From positions 50,284,477 through 50,348,476 of the forward strand of contig JAIUCV010000003.1 in NCBI GenBank assembly GCA_026724425.1: 64,000 nt of DNA. The letters run 5' to 3'. Positions 12,560-24,743 of this stretch are shown here, in pieces. The stretch's first letter is position 1. Each line of letters starts with the position of its first letter. This stretch comes from Erythrophleum ivorense (taxonomy: Eukaryota > Streptophyta > Magnoliopsida > Fabales > Fabaceae). The notes beneath the pieces were generated by a model. It saw nothing but the letters and a program-made list of their open reading frames with translations, had not been told where the DNA came from and searched no databases. A program made the translations under genes and the position numbers.

Positions 12560-14411
12560 GCTTGTTCGTATACATGCAAATGAAATAATTTATCAAAGTA
12601 TTTGACGTGACATTGCAATGCACTATATCCAAAATAATAACAGTTGGCACCAACATTACTTTGAGGGAGTTGAAAGAGGTTTATTGATGCCGGGTACTTA
12701 TATATCAACTCAGAAATAAACTAATTAGGGTGAAGTCGTAAACTTTGCCTAACCACCTCTTTCATATCTAAGTTGATATATAGGCACCCGGCGTCGATAA
12801 GCCTAACATGCTATCAAATAATTATCTTGGAAGATAATTTTGATGTACAAAGGATATGGCAAGTACACTCAGATTTCACATCCTAGCTAAATGGGAGTAG
12901 AGTTGTATGCAAACATTTTAACTGTCAAACCAGACTTTAGCATTGAATCTTAACGAGTAGGGGAGGACTATGTTCCAGCATCACCCCTATAAACCAACCA
13001 TCAACATAGCGCCAATAACAATCTTCTTTGTTCTCTTCATATCTCCTAAATGTTGACAGTTCTATCCATCACCAACTTATGCCCAACATTATGACACCCA
13101 TCAAGTTGTTTTCAATTTATAGCCGAGTTCATCCCATCCACTGCTTGACCCAAAATAAAATATAATGGATAAATTAGAAACAACACATGATCCCAATTAT
13201 AATGATGCTAATGATGAGGACGAGGAGTTTGATGATGATGGGGAGAAGGGTGGAGAGGATCTTACTAAGGTCATTCCAGCTACACCAATGGCCTGGTATG
13301 TTGATTTGGTCCCAATTTTCTTCTCACAAGCTAATATGGCAGTGGCCAAGGATCATGATTTTTCTTAAGTAGTCTATTAAATGAATTTGAACAACAATAA
13401 GAAGTTATACATCAAATTGCAATATGCAATAAGAAAGCTCTATGGCATGTTGTGAAATTATACTTTGTTAAAGCACACTACACATTCGAGTTGTACTATT
13501 CACATGCAAAGTATGAATAATATCGATGTGTTAATTATGACACTAGTTGCAAATGGAAGGTGAGGGAATGCAAAAATGTAAATGAAAACTACTAGTAGAT
13601 AATAAAATAGGGGAGACCACATACATGTTTGTCTAGCATGTCATCATAAGATCATCCAAAATTAGACTTTAATATTATCTTATCATGTATTATGGCAATG
13701 CTGACTAAGATGTCTGAGATATCCATTTGGCAAATCATTGAGTAGGTGAAAAGTTGTTTAAATACACTGTGTCATACAATAAGGCCTGGAAAGCAAAATA
13801 CTATGCGGTCACTATTGCTTTTGGTAATTGGTAGAAATTCACCATGTATTATAAGCCATATATAGACGCATTCAACCACCTAAAGCTAATTATCCAAATC
13901 AAGGGGATGTTCCTTTATAGAAAATACAAAGGGACCTTATTGATGGCTACATCCTAAGATGGAGACAAGAATGTTATGTCCTTCACTTTCGTGGTAGTGG
14001 AAAGGGAAACACAATTAGCATAGGCGTAGCTCCTTTTTAACTTGCGTAGGCACATGGCAACAAAACAACAAGGGATTTGTTTGATATTGGATAAGCATCT
14101 ATCAATTCTAGCCATGGTTGCTAATCTATAAACCAAGTGGTAGCCATTGTTTGGTCTTCTATTTTTTTTTTTTTTTTGTCTTTGGCATATGATTAGCAAC
14201 TTTATGCACATTTCAAGGTGTTTGAGCTGAAGGAGAACTTAAAAATGTTGGTGCATTTCCCTTCCCAAAGTGACCTTATACATTTCTAACAATCCATGTT
14301 TCTAATTTTCCTCATTTTATTGTATTGCACAAGTTATGTTTATAAGCATTAGGTCATTGATGAGAAGATAGCTAAGTTGACAATGATACATGAGCATGCA
14401 GTTGTGCATAT
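12560..14411 (+). pseudogene. Mutator-like element 2, transposase 5' half (split by CACTA)
   Basis: Second copy of the same MULE family, more decayed. It has the PB1-like block (VTLQCTISKI then NITLRELKE) near 12600-12680, DVQRIWQVHS near 12845-12875, the acidic linker at 13165-13368 ending in the AVAKDHDF region, zinc-ribbon remnants near 13480-13640, and core remnants near 13860-13950 and 14170. Stops and frameshifts are frequent. Similarity stops at 14411, exactly where the CACTA element begins. The reading resumes at 37663-37665: removing the CACTA and one TAT rebuilds the ITNIL motif seen in element 1 near 7240. A 16-base T-run is present near 14162-14177. Confidence 0.78.
12679..12803. 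repeat. Inverted duplication inside the Mutator-like relic
   Basis: Left arm 12679-12714 and right arm 12767-12803 are reverse complements over about 36 bases with few mismatches, separated by roughly 52 bases. The right arm is the normal transposase sequence (the counterpart of VYRYPVSLSP in element 1); the left arm is an inverted copy of it. A transcript crossing this site could fold into a hairpin. Confidence 0.75.
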
Positions 14412-14977
14412 CACTCCTAGAAAGTCATCAATTTCTGACAATAAATTTTAGTAGCAAACAGTTGGAAATTTATAATTTCCAACAAAAATATGTTTTTGGA
14501 TAAGCTGTAGCTATTTTTACTGTAGCAAATTTGTTACTACAAACTAATCTATCACATTTCACTATATTTCTCTTTCTACTACCACATTTGACACGCTATC
14601 ACATCAATGTCAAATGAATAAATAAAAATTTTGTTATAAAAATTTATTTAATATAAATAGAATGTTAATAAAAAATTGATTCCAAAAATTTTTAAAATAA
14701 TGTCTATAATAGTTATTAATAAATAGTAAAATAAATTTTCTTTAAAAAATTATTTAATATAAATGTAATATAAATTAAAAATTAAAAAATAATATTTATG
14801 ATGATTATTAATAAATAATTTCCAATAGTTTGTAAGAATTAATTTAGTAAATATTTATAATATTTAGAATTAGTAATAAATAGTATATAGATTTATTATT
14901 AATAAATATTTAAAATATATAGAATTAATAACAAATAATATATACATTTACTACCGACCTAAAAGGTAGGTGGCGTG
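14412..14977 (-). other. CACTA 3' subterminal region
   Basis: Noncoding. It carries short inverted and direct motifs, such as GTTGGAAATT/AATTTCCAAC near 14460, TGTAGCAAATTTGTTACTACA near 14522 and TACCGACC/GGTAGGT near 14952-14972. Such motifs are consistent with TNPA-type binding repeats near CACTA ends. The region ends at the GCGTG target duplication of the inserted LTR. Confidence 0.6.
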
Positions 14978-17900
14978 TGTATACATTGTAAAAACACTGA
15001 AACAGGCTAATTTGAAAAGTAAATTCCCTGAGATGAGTGATTCAAGGTCAAATAAAATTTAGATAAAATTGTAAATAATAGAAAATGAGAATTTGAGCCG
15101 TAAGTTGCCTAGAAATTGGGGCTAGAGTGATTCAAAAAATTTGTCAAAAGGCCATTGGCATTTTTGTAAATAAGTGCAATTTTGAAAAAAAAAATACCTA
15201 GGAGAGCTTTTTAAATGAATATTTTGAGTTTTCCAAGGTTTTTAGAGGCCCCAAAAACCATGCGAAGCCCCAGGACTGGTAAAGCCCCTCTGATGTACTC
15301 TTTCCAACGTCAGTTGACCCAAATTTTGACTGGTTCATTCGAGAAGGTTTTAGCTCCGATTTAAATGATTCAAAAGATATTTTATTAAATTGAGAATCTA
15401 AATTTTGTGATAGAAAAGACAATTTTCAAAAAGGAGCTAAAATGAAGCCAAACCAGAAATGTCATTATGGAAAGGCAAAAATAGAAACAAATTGTACAAA
15501 AAAGCTTCTAAATGCTCCTTTTAAATCCACGTTCAGCCTCCCCCTTTCTAGGCCAACTTTCTTTTGCCCAAATCTCAGAAAAGGAGCTGCTATCTTAGGT
15601 GCACAAAAGGAGGGAATTTTAGAGGAAGAAAAGCCAAGAAAAGGTGAGAAAGTGTAAGATTTTCATGCTCCTTCCTCTTGAAACTCCATCATCCCCTTCT
15701 TGCTTTATCTTTCCATAGTTTTAATGCAATTTTTGGTGCTGATTTGGATCCAGATCAGAGGAGAGAAATTCAAAATTTAAGGAGGACGAAGAAGGAAGAA
15801 GAAGGGCTCTTAAAGGAAGCTTGATTTTAAGGTAGTTTCTCTTCCCTTGTTGCTTCTTTTTCTCCTTCTCCTTCTCCATGGTGGGATGCCTCAAATAGAA
15901 CCATGAAGAGGGAAGAGTTTCTATTTTATAATCCAAAAGAATCCATCAAACTAAGCCATGGGAAGATGGATTACATCAAAGAAATGCATGAAAAGCTAGT
16001 AAAACTCAAGTTGAAAAAATATAGGGTGCTTGAACATAGTTTAAAATCTGGGTTGATTCAAGACTTTTCCATCATATGTGAGTGTTTGTTTGAGTTTCTA
16101 AGACTCCTAGGGAGCCTCCCAAGTGCCCCATCCATTAGGAAAAAATCCCAAACTCCATAGGTCTTTGATAGAAGCATAAATCGATCAAGACCCTTAGAGA
16201 TAGCTAGGGGATGTTTTAAATGGTTCCAAGCTTGATTTAGGACTTTATATGATAAAAGAAGATAAGAGAAACTCTTGGGAAAAATTTACAAGCCTTAGGT
16301 TGGGAGATGTAGCAATGGCTTCCATAATATAACCTTATGAAGCAATATGGACCTAGGTTTGTAAAAGTAAGTGTGTGGTGGCTTCATGGACCTTAAATGA
16401 GATCAAGAGGTCTAAATATGGCAAAAGAATGGAACCAAGAATTTTACTCATGGTAATTGCTTCATTAGATCATTAATGGAACCATATGTGCCAAAAAGAA
16501 CAAAGTGTAGTCTTAAGAGTGAGTTGGATGTTATAACTTGTTCCAAGAGTATAATTAAGTGTTGTTTATTGTGAATAGGCCAAGGAAATCCAACCCCACC
16601 TCATTGTATTTGTGAAACTGAAAATGAGAAGAAACAAACAAAGTAAGGCTTGAATTTGCACCAAGGTAGCTCTCCATCTTTTCTTATTACATTTTCTTGT
16701 TGCATATATGTCATTGTGTGCTTGTGTGTATGTTTATATGTTTGAGACATGCCACTTGATGCTATGTTGCTATTTTGGTACCAATATGCTTTCTTGAATG
16801 TCTTTGAATTGTGGAAATGGCTCATAAGGGTGAGGTAGTACCAAAAGTCCCTTAATGTGGGTGAGAAGATGCCAAAAGTCTCATGGCATAGGTGAGACAA
16901 GGCCAAAAGTCCCTTAGATGGGTGAGGTTAAGTCAAAATTCCTAAAAACCAAGAGTGAGGTAATTCAAAAGTCCTAGAAATGGGGTGAGGCCAAACCAAA
17001 AGTCCCTAAAGCTCATTCTTATACTTGACATGAGTTTGTGACACAAAAATATGAAAGTATAATATTTCATGAATAGATTGATTGCATACTTGTACCTTTG
17101 ACATGTTACATACCTTAAAAATGTACTTGGATAGGTGTATGAGCTATTGAGATTCAATGAATCTCACCCCCTCCATTCTCTCATCTCATATGATCTAGGT
17201 AGAGTTTAAGATCCAAATGATGGAAGCCAAGGAGCTTAAATCTTCATCTCTTGGCAAATATTTCCATTTTTGATGTACTAGGATATCTAGAATGTCAAAG
17301 TAGATATGTACATGTTATTTTTGAGCCATGACACTTTGAAGAAGTGTAAAACTATGCAAAGTTAGTGCATGTATCAAGAATAGAGTTTAATGAATAGAAT
17401 TGTGCATTTTGACCACTTGGGAGCCCACTTATGCATGTATGTTTATGGAAGTGGCATGATGAATTTGAGTTGCATGAGGGTTTAGACCTTATGAGAGACT
17501 TATTTATCCTATATTTATACTTTCCAAGTTGCTCAAATATGTGTGAAACAATGGATGGTTCATTTGGACCAAATTTGCCCTTTTATTGGAACCAAAAGTG
17601 TCATATTCTTGAGTTATAGCAAAGTCTGACCAAATGACCTCTTTTTTACTTGAAATTTTGCATGCAATTAGATCTTGCCCAGAGATTTTCAGAAATCCAA
17701 AGATAGGTCATTTGGAGGTCTGTGTAATTTTCTATAATTTTTCAAAATTGGTATCAGAATTTCAGATATGCACCAGTACTGTTCATTTGGTCAGTTGTGA
17801 AATTGTGTCATCCGAAGAGTAAACGTGGTTCAATGGCTACAAAATTTTATCACCAAAAACTAGACATTCACAGTGACTTGTAAAAACTGGAAGCACCTTT

Positions 17901-18797
17901 TTGGAGGTATGAGCTAAGAGATATGAATTTTTGAATTTCTAGAACGGTAACAGTAGTGCAGCACGACCTGAGTCACTATTATATTGAATTTCAGTGTCTG
18001 AACGTGTTTTTTCTAGTTTGAGTCTATTTTTATCATAACATTAACATTCATAGATTTCCAAATTGATATCATTTTCATGGATTTGATTTTTTTGGAATTA
18101 ATTGGACATTTTCAAAGTTTATAGCAGACACTTGTATTAGTACCAATAGTTGCCCGAACCTTTGCCCCTTTTTGCATATCAAACTCTTTCTGTGTTATGT
18201 TTCATGGCCTAGAAATATTTTTCACATAAATTAGACATGTGTAGATTTTCATAATGGCCAAGAATGCATGATTTCAATTTTTCTAGAATTAGTTATGAAT
18301 TTTGAAACTTCATATCAGTAATCTGAACCAGTAGCCTAGACAGCAACGATCTCAGTGGCTTTCCGGATGTCAGATGTTCTCCCTTTAATGGTCCATGAGC
18401 TAAAATTATTTTTATCATGGGATAGACATCTACGGCTTTTTGAAATGATAAATTTTGTTGGGTTTCAATTTTTGTGGATTTAGTTATGAATTTCTGAAAT
18501 TATGACAGAAAAACTGAAATTCTAGCCGAAAATAATAGTGTGAGTTTGATGCTCCCCTTTGAATTCCACGAGTTATGGGCCAATTTTGGTGATGCAAATG
18601 AGTTATATTTATGTAATTAAATATGAGAGTGTAATGTATGAGCTCATATGGTCCGCGTAACACCGAATGAAATTTTCATACACGACGCAATGCGAAATAA
18701 GTCATTATTTTAATGCTATTTTTCTATTCCCTTTGTGCAATTCATAATGTGAGATTTAGAAATAATAGGAAGTAAGCTAGAAATATATGGTGTTAAA
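14978..18797. mobile_element. Solo LTR, family A (3.8 kb)
   Basis: Starts TGTATACATTGTAAAAAC and ends GGTGTTAAA (decayed from TTACA). It is flanked on both sides by the five-base duplication GCGTG (14973-14977 and 18798-18802). The same sequence recurs in order in the block at 26519-34016. There is no internal domain, so this is the product of LTR-LTR recombination. At 3.8 kb it is long for an LTR, in the range known from large plant Ty3/gypsy families. Small open frames inside it are not conserved between copies. Confidence 0.85.
16826..17011. repeat. Approx. 31-bp tandem repeats inside LTR family A
   Basis: About six imperfect units containing GGGTGAGG, then a variable spacer, then CCAAAAGTCCC. 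Equivalent arrays occur in the other copies near 30430-30602 and 32630-32805, so the array is an original part of the LTR. Confidence 0.85.
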
Positions 18798-20279
18798 GCG
18801 TGCAAAACACTATTCATAATTTGAATTAAAATTTTATATATTCTACCATAAGTATGTCGCAATTCTTTTCTATACAATTTCTGTCATATATTCTTTTGTC
18901 GGATTTTTTTTGACAAAACTATGGTAAGAAATACTTTTTTTTGCAATTTAATTTAATTTTTAAAGTTAATAAATTAGAAAATTTTTAAAATTTAATTTTT
19001 AAAAAATATATTTTATTAATAAATAAATAATTAATTAATTATATATTTTATTTGATCTTGTTAAAAATTATTTTACATATATGTAGCATAATAATTAATA
19101 ATTTAGTTGATATAAAAATTTTTAAAAATAGGATTAATCAAAATTAATAATAATAAGTAAAGGTATATTTAATTTGTTTTATTATTTTTATAATTTTTTA
19201 TCTTTTCTTTATTATAATATTTTGGGTTACAGTTATTTATTAGATTTGCATTGCATTTTTTGGGTTTCAATATTAAGCATTACATTCTATTATGCAATTC
19301 TTGTGCTATTCTCCTTCAAAATTCTCCAAAATTCTTAGATGTAGTATTGTGAACCAAAATTTTTCAACAAAAATCAAATCAAATGAAATTAAGAAAATAA
19401 GAAAATAGAAATGAAACTAAATACAAAAATTTAACATGAAAATTCCAACTTGAAAAATAAATAATCACTTACAAAAAAAAATAATAATAACTCAAAATAT
19501 AAAATATACAAATAGAGGGAAAAAGAAAAAAAGAAAATTAGAACAAAATAGAAATGAATGTAATAAATAAAAGAGAAGATAAAAATTTGTAGAAAAAAAT
19601 GTACCAACTGGAGAGCTAAAATAGAGGATAGCAAAACCAAATAATTAAACACTGGGAAAAGCACTTGAAATTCATCTGCAAAAATGAAGAGAAAGCGAAA
19701 CCAAAAAATTATGATACTATGGAAAGCAGTTGAAATTTATCTAGGGAGAAAGAAGAGAAAAGTAATAAAGCAATTGTTATGCAATCGTGCAAAAGAGAAG
19801 AGTGTAACATCATGTGAAAAACTTGAAATTTATAGAAAGAAATGAAAAAAAATTGGAAGAATAATCAAGTTTGATTCGCGCACCTAATTTTTTTACCATC
19901 TCCGTGCCTAATAATATCAATGTAATTTTATTACCTTCATGGCATCTAATTTTACTATCCAATATATTATGACTTAATATATATATAATATTAAGTTAAT
20001 GTATATTATTGAATTTTGGCATGCATATATTATATACAATAAACTAATATACATATATACACATTATAAGTTAATAAATAGTGAAATTTATTGAATAAAT
20101 ATATAATATATAATAATATATAATTTATGAAATAAAAATATTAAATTTAAATAAAATAGGAAAAAAATATCTAATATAAATTTAATTACATATATTATAT
20201 TACATAAAATTTACAAAATTTAACAAATATTTTCATTCTCATTGAATTTATCGTCTACATTCTCATTATCTAAATAAAA
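18798..20279 (-). other. CACTA internal noncoding region
   Basis: Very AT-rich DNA after the solo LTR, with no coding similarity. The purine-rich stretch at 19380-19860 gives a hydrophobic open frame on the minus strand that is compositional only. Confidence 0.5.
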
Positions 20280-21660
20280 ACTATCTTGTTTATAAAAAGA
20301 ACTTCACCCAGCATCATCTTGATGTTGTTGTTGTGAAAGATGTTGAACAATACTTTTGAATTCATCTAATTCTTGTCAAAGCTGTTCAATTTGTAATCTT
20401 TGTTCTTCAAATTGGGCATCATGAGTTTGTTGAGCCAAAGTTATAAATTCTTTCCTTATAATTTCTTAGATATAAGAAGAGTGAGGATATACTAGATATT
20501 GATTATCAGTATATCCAAACATAGGATTTCCTAATATATTATCAGACATACTCATAATACCACAAACTGAACCTTTTTTTTTCCCTCCAGCAACCTGTAG
20601 CCATAAATCTAATTTTGAAACACTCTCTCCTCTGCTTTCACATAAATTTTTAAGACATGTATATTCATCCTGAAAACCAAATAACAGAATAAGTAAAAAT
20701 TTTATAAATAAAATTATAATTACAAATACAAATTAAAAATAAAATCATAATTACATAAACAATTTGAGATTTTCCATCAATCCAAACTCCTTTATGTTGA
20801 TGAGTTTTTAAGAAGACCTCAAAATATGTTAATGGTCTTCCTAATTCTCGTACCTGTAAAATAAAAATTAATATTAATAGATAAATATATATTTAAAATT
20901 ATTAATAAATATTTAAAAAAATAAAATTAATTACCAATCTTTTGGCATGTTCAAGCATTGATGTAGATCCACTAATATGTAACGATGAACCAAACTTAGA
21001 ACTACAGGCTCTATTCTTTTTCATTCGTTCTTGAAGTGATTGATATTTTGAAGTATTTCATTTTCACACAACTCTTCCCAAATGGATTCTCCAATCCAAT
21101 TAGACTTTTTTCCTGTCTTACGTGCATTACCAATTAAATCTCTAAGCCAATCAATCACTTTCTTTTTTCAATTCTTTCAAATTTTATCATTCTCATTAGA
21201 ACTCACTCATAATACTTCTAAAAAAATTAAAGATTATAATTATTAAAATATAAAATACATGATATTATGATTATATAAAAAATATAAGCAACAAAATTTA
21301 TCTTAAATTCAACAAATCATAATGTTTGATATTCAAGAGGAACATCTTTCCAACTACTCAAAGGACCTTCACATTTACTTTTAAAAATAGTTATTATCCA
21401 TGCTTGAACTTTATTATTATTTGGTTTAAATCTACAAAAATTGAATATTTATTAGTTAATTATACAAATACTTAAAATTAAAATAAATTGAAATAATATT
21501 AGAAAATTAAATAATAACTCATTGCCTTCATGTTCAATAAAATTGTTTTTGAATAGAAGCTAGAATTTGGGACTCAGGAGTTGGATTTTGAGACTTTGAA
21601 ATAGTATGTTGAGATCGTGAGCAACTCCTACTAGAAGATGATCCTTGTGGATACATCTAA
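20280..21660 (-). pseudogene. Transposase_24-like (Ptta/En/Spm) protein, copy A, broken
   Basis: Minus-strand relic of the second CACTA-borne protein family (plant transposase Ptta/En/Spm). From 5' to 3' on the minus strand: an upstream block near 21370 (CEGPLSSWKDVPLEYQTL); a GNARKTGKKSNWIGESIWEE block near 21130-21090; a GSTSMLEHAKRL block near 20965; the hallmark GRPLTYFEVFLKTHQHKG followed by VWIDGKSQ near 20845-20765; DEYTCLKNLCE near 20665; and a Gln/Glu-rich C-terminal coiled-coil-like tail (FEEQRLQIEQL) ending near 20300. AT-rich gaps with GT/AG-like borders may be introns, but stops occur in the exons (for example near 20470). The family is thought to bind subterminal repeats and assist transposition. 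Confidence 0.7.
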
Positions 21661-22099
21661 ATAAATTAATTTGTAAAAGACAAGAATTTTATGTAAATAA
21701 ATTTCTTAAAACATGAAATCAAAATAACTTAATAAGAAAACTACTCTTGTTGTAATTTATACGTTGATGATGCTGGTTGCCTTAGATGACAAAGTGAGGG
21801 TGGGAGAGAAATAAAGGAAGTGAAGATGTGAGAGGGACGAAGGAAAGGAGGATGTAAGAGAGATGAAAGAAATTTTGTGAAAGCATAAAGTACAAGATAT
21901 GCATATATATAATATCAAATATTAAAAATACAAACATATCAATCTAATCAAACTCAGTGTACTATACTTGAAATATCATATCAATACACAAATATCTATA
22001 TATAATTAATAAAAAATTAAAAAAAATTAATATAAACATAAAAATTTATATATTATTATTTTCATTACAAAGATTTTGATAACAACTTTTATATGTATT
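21661..22099 (-). other. Spacer between the two Transposase_24-like relics
   Basis: AT-rich with a purine-rich patch at 21780-21880 (GAGAG/GGA runs). No coding similarity seen. Confidence 0.5.
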
Positions 22100-23230
22100 A
22101 ATCTATCCTTGAAGGGCTTGAATAGCTATTTTATTTTCTTGAAATTGTAAATTATATGGGCGTAACACACTACCAACATCAAGATTAATAGGCCAATATC
22201 TGGATGTGTTTCATCTTGAGGAAATATAACTCTAACATTACTTGCGTATCTCTTTTCATAATTTGGCACTTTGTTTTTAAAACTAGATATTGGATTTCCT
22301 TCTATTTCTTGTGATATATTTCAAAGACCATAGATCATTCCTCCACTCTTTCTTCATCTAGATATTTGCATCCAAAGATTTATTTCTTCAGATAATTGTT
22401 GTGAAGATATTGATTCCATAAAAGGAATATTTATAGTATTTGGATCTGTACCTCTAAGCTTAATATATTCATTCTAAAAAAATCATAAAAAATGAATTAA
22501 TATATTATTGATAAATTAAAATTAAAATTAATTCTAAAAAATCATAAAACATAAATTAGTATATATTATTGATAAATAAAAATTAAAAATATATTGAATA
22601 TAAAATTATTCTTATAAATATAGTTTCTGATTTTCTATTAATCTATTTGCCATTTTTATAATGGATACGATAGTGAAGCTCAGCTGGAGTTGGTGCTCTG
22701 CCTAATTGTTTTCAAAACTCCTCCCAATAATAACTTGCTGGAATAGTACCTCCAACATAAAGAAATAGATTAGAACTAGAGCTAGATGCTTTATTTTTCT
22801 TATTTTTTTCACTTCTTTGTTGGAATTGTAGACTATTCCAACTAGTACATTGTTCATCCCATATATCTTCTCTAATCCAGCTTGGCTTTTTTCCTCAACT
22901 TCGTGCGTATCCAGTTAAGTTCTTCAATTTATTCTTGACATGATGCAAAAATACTTGATAAATTTTATGGTGTCATTCTGGAATCCAGCAGTAATATTTC
23001 TACAAGAATAAATTTTTTCACTTATTTTTAATTACAAATATCTCAATTTATACCATATATATATATATATATATATTTATAATATAACATTAAATTATAC
23101 CCCAAACTCGTTAAACCATAATTGTCTAACTGGTTCGGGAACTTCTAGAAGACAATTATATAGACCATTATAATTGTATTGTATAATGACAAGAATATAT
23201 TTACCAACAATCTAACCATCTAGTATAAAT
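22100..23230 (-). pseudogene. Transposase_24-like (Ptta/En/Spm) protein, copy B, broken
   Basis: A second relic with the same order of motifs as copy A: PEPVRQLWFNEFG near 23140-23100, GKKPSWIREDIWDEQ near 22895-22850, a KNKASSSSS segment near 22800-22780, and the hallmark GRAPTPAELHYRIHYKNGK near 22715-22645. It differs enough from copy A to be an old duplication or an independent paralogue, and it has stops (for example after RS near 22900). It lies between the TPase gene and copy A on the minus strand. Confidence 0.65.
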
Positions 23231-24743
23231 CTAATTGAAAAATAAATTAAATTTATTTTAATTAAATTTGCATATAACTAAAATATTGGGTAAATAGATA
23301 TTAGAAAAAAAAGTCATTAATAAAAATATTCTTTGTTTTATTTGTTCTGGTTAACTTTTTCTCAACTTCACATCCTTGCCAAACTAGAAGATAAAGAGAC
23401 TCATCTTGTGATATTTTTCCTAACATCTAAAAAGAAGATAAATATTAGTAATTTATTTTATATCTACCTATCTATATACAAAAATTATTTGTAGGCATAA
23501 ATAAACTCCCTCCTTCATGTTGTTTCATCGTATATGCATCATAGCCTCACTTGTTGCTTCACATCAATTATTTGATTTGATATATACTCAACTATAGAGC
23601 ATTTAATCTGATACATATTATAATAATAAAATTAAATAAGAATAATAAGTAAGAATATCATTTACCTTTAAAAAATAAGAAAGAATGCAAGAGAAGATAA
23701 GAAAAGAAGCATAAGAAAAAAATCTGAATATGTAGATTGAAAATAAAGATATGGAACATATATATATATATATATAAAGATATAAAACATATGTAAAATT
23801 AAAAAATAGATATCTTCACATGAAAATATATTTTATCTTTATCTTTTAAATAAAAATATATATATCATTTCAATCATTGATGTGAAGGGTGAAGGGCAAA
23901 GTGACAAAGTGTCCTTTACCTTTCATGTAAAGAGTGTTTGACATGAAAGACACCTTTCACATGAAGGGTGTCCTTCACAAAATATTTTTTAATTTATATT
24001 ATATTTATAAATTATAATTTATATATGATTATATAAATATAAAAATATGTGATTAATAAAAGATAAATATTGATAATATATTTTTACTAATTTATTTATT
24101 AATATTATATTATTAAATGAATATACTAATTTATTTAATTTATCCATGTTATAAAAAAGTTTTAAAATAAATTGACATAAAAAATAATATCCTAATAAAT
24201 TAAAATAAATCAATGATACTTAAAAAATTATTATTTTAACAAAATAATAAGATAAAAATATAAAGAAAAAAACATATTTATATATATGCACACAACATTA
24301 TGATACAAAATAAAATATAAGACATATAAGTATATGTAATATTTATTTAAAAATAGATTCTTTACATGAAAGATTTAACTTTTAAATGACGGACATATAT
24401 TTTTATTATTTTTTATTTAATAAAGTTTTGTAAATAATATAAATTACAAATACAATTAAGAAAAAAAATTAATAAAGTAAGTTAAAAATCATTTATTATA
24501 AAATTCATAATATATTAATATTAGTGAAAAAATTTTATATCTTATAGTATAAAACTAGAAAGAGCTAAACTAAATTTAATAGAAGAAAACATTATATTCA
24601 TACAATATAAAATTATATTTATATTATATTGTATAAAATTTCATTAATAAGTAATATTATAATAAAAAAGTATATCTATTACATAATAACATCAAAAATA
24701 TTCAAATAATTTATTATTTAATAAAATACATTTCATTCAATGA
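23231..24743 (-). other. CACTA intergenic region between TPase and Transposase_24 relics
   Basis: AT-rich with no clear coding sequence. An (AT)n run sits near 23757-23778. Near 23880-23975 there are inverted copies of a word like GAAGGGTG/CACCCTTC, and GAAAGACACCTTTC, which can form small hairpins. Confidence 0.45.

Noticed and set aside
15198..17822. Several 60-100-codon frames on both strands
   Set aside because: They lie inside the family A solo LTR and are not kept open in its other copies.
19431..19664. Hydrophobic minus-strand frame of 77 codons
   Set aside because: Purine-rich plus strand read backwards; no family similarity, located in CACTA noncoding DNA.
24000..24700. Possible satellite or origin-like AT-rich tract
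   Set aside because: Only low-complexity A/T sequence within the CACTA element; no periodicity or motif to support a function.
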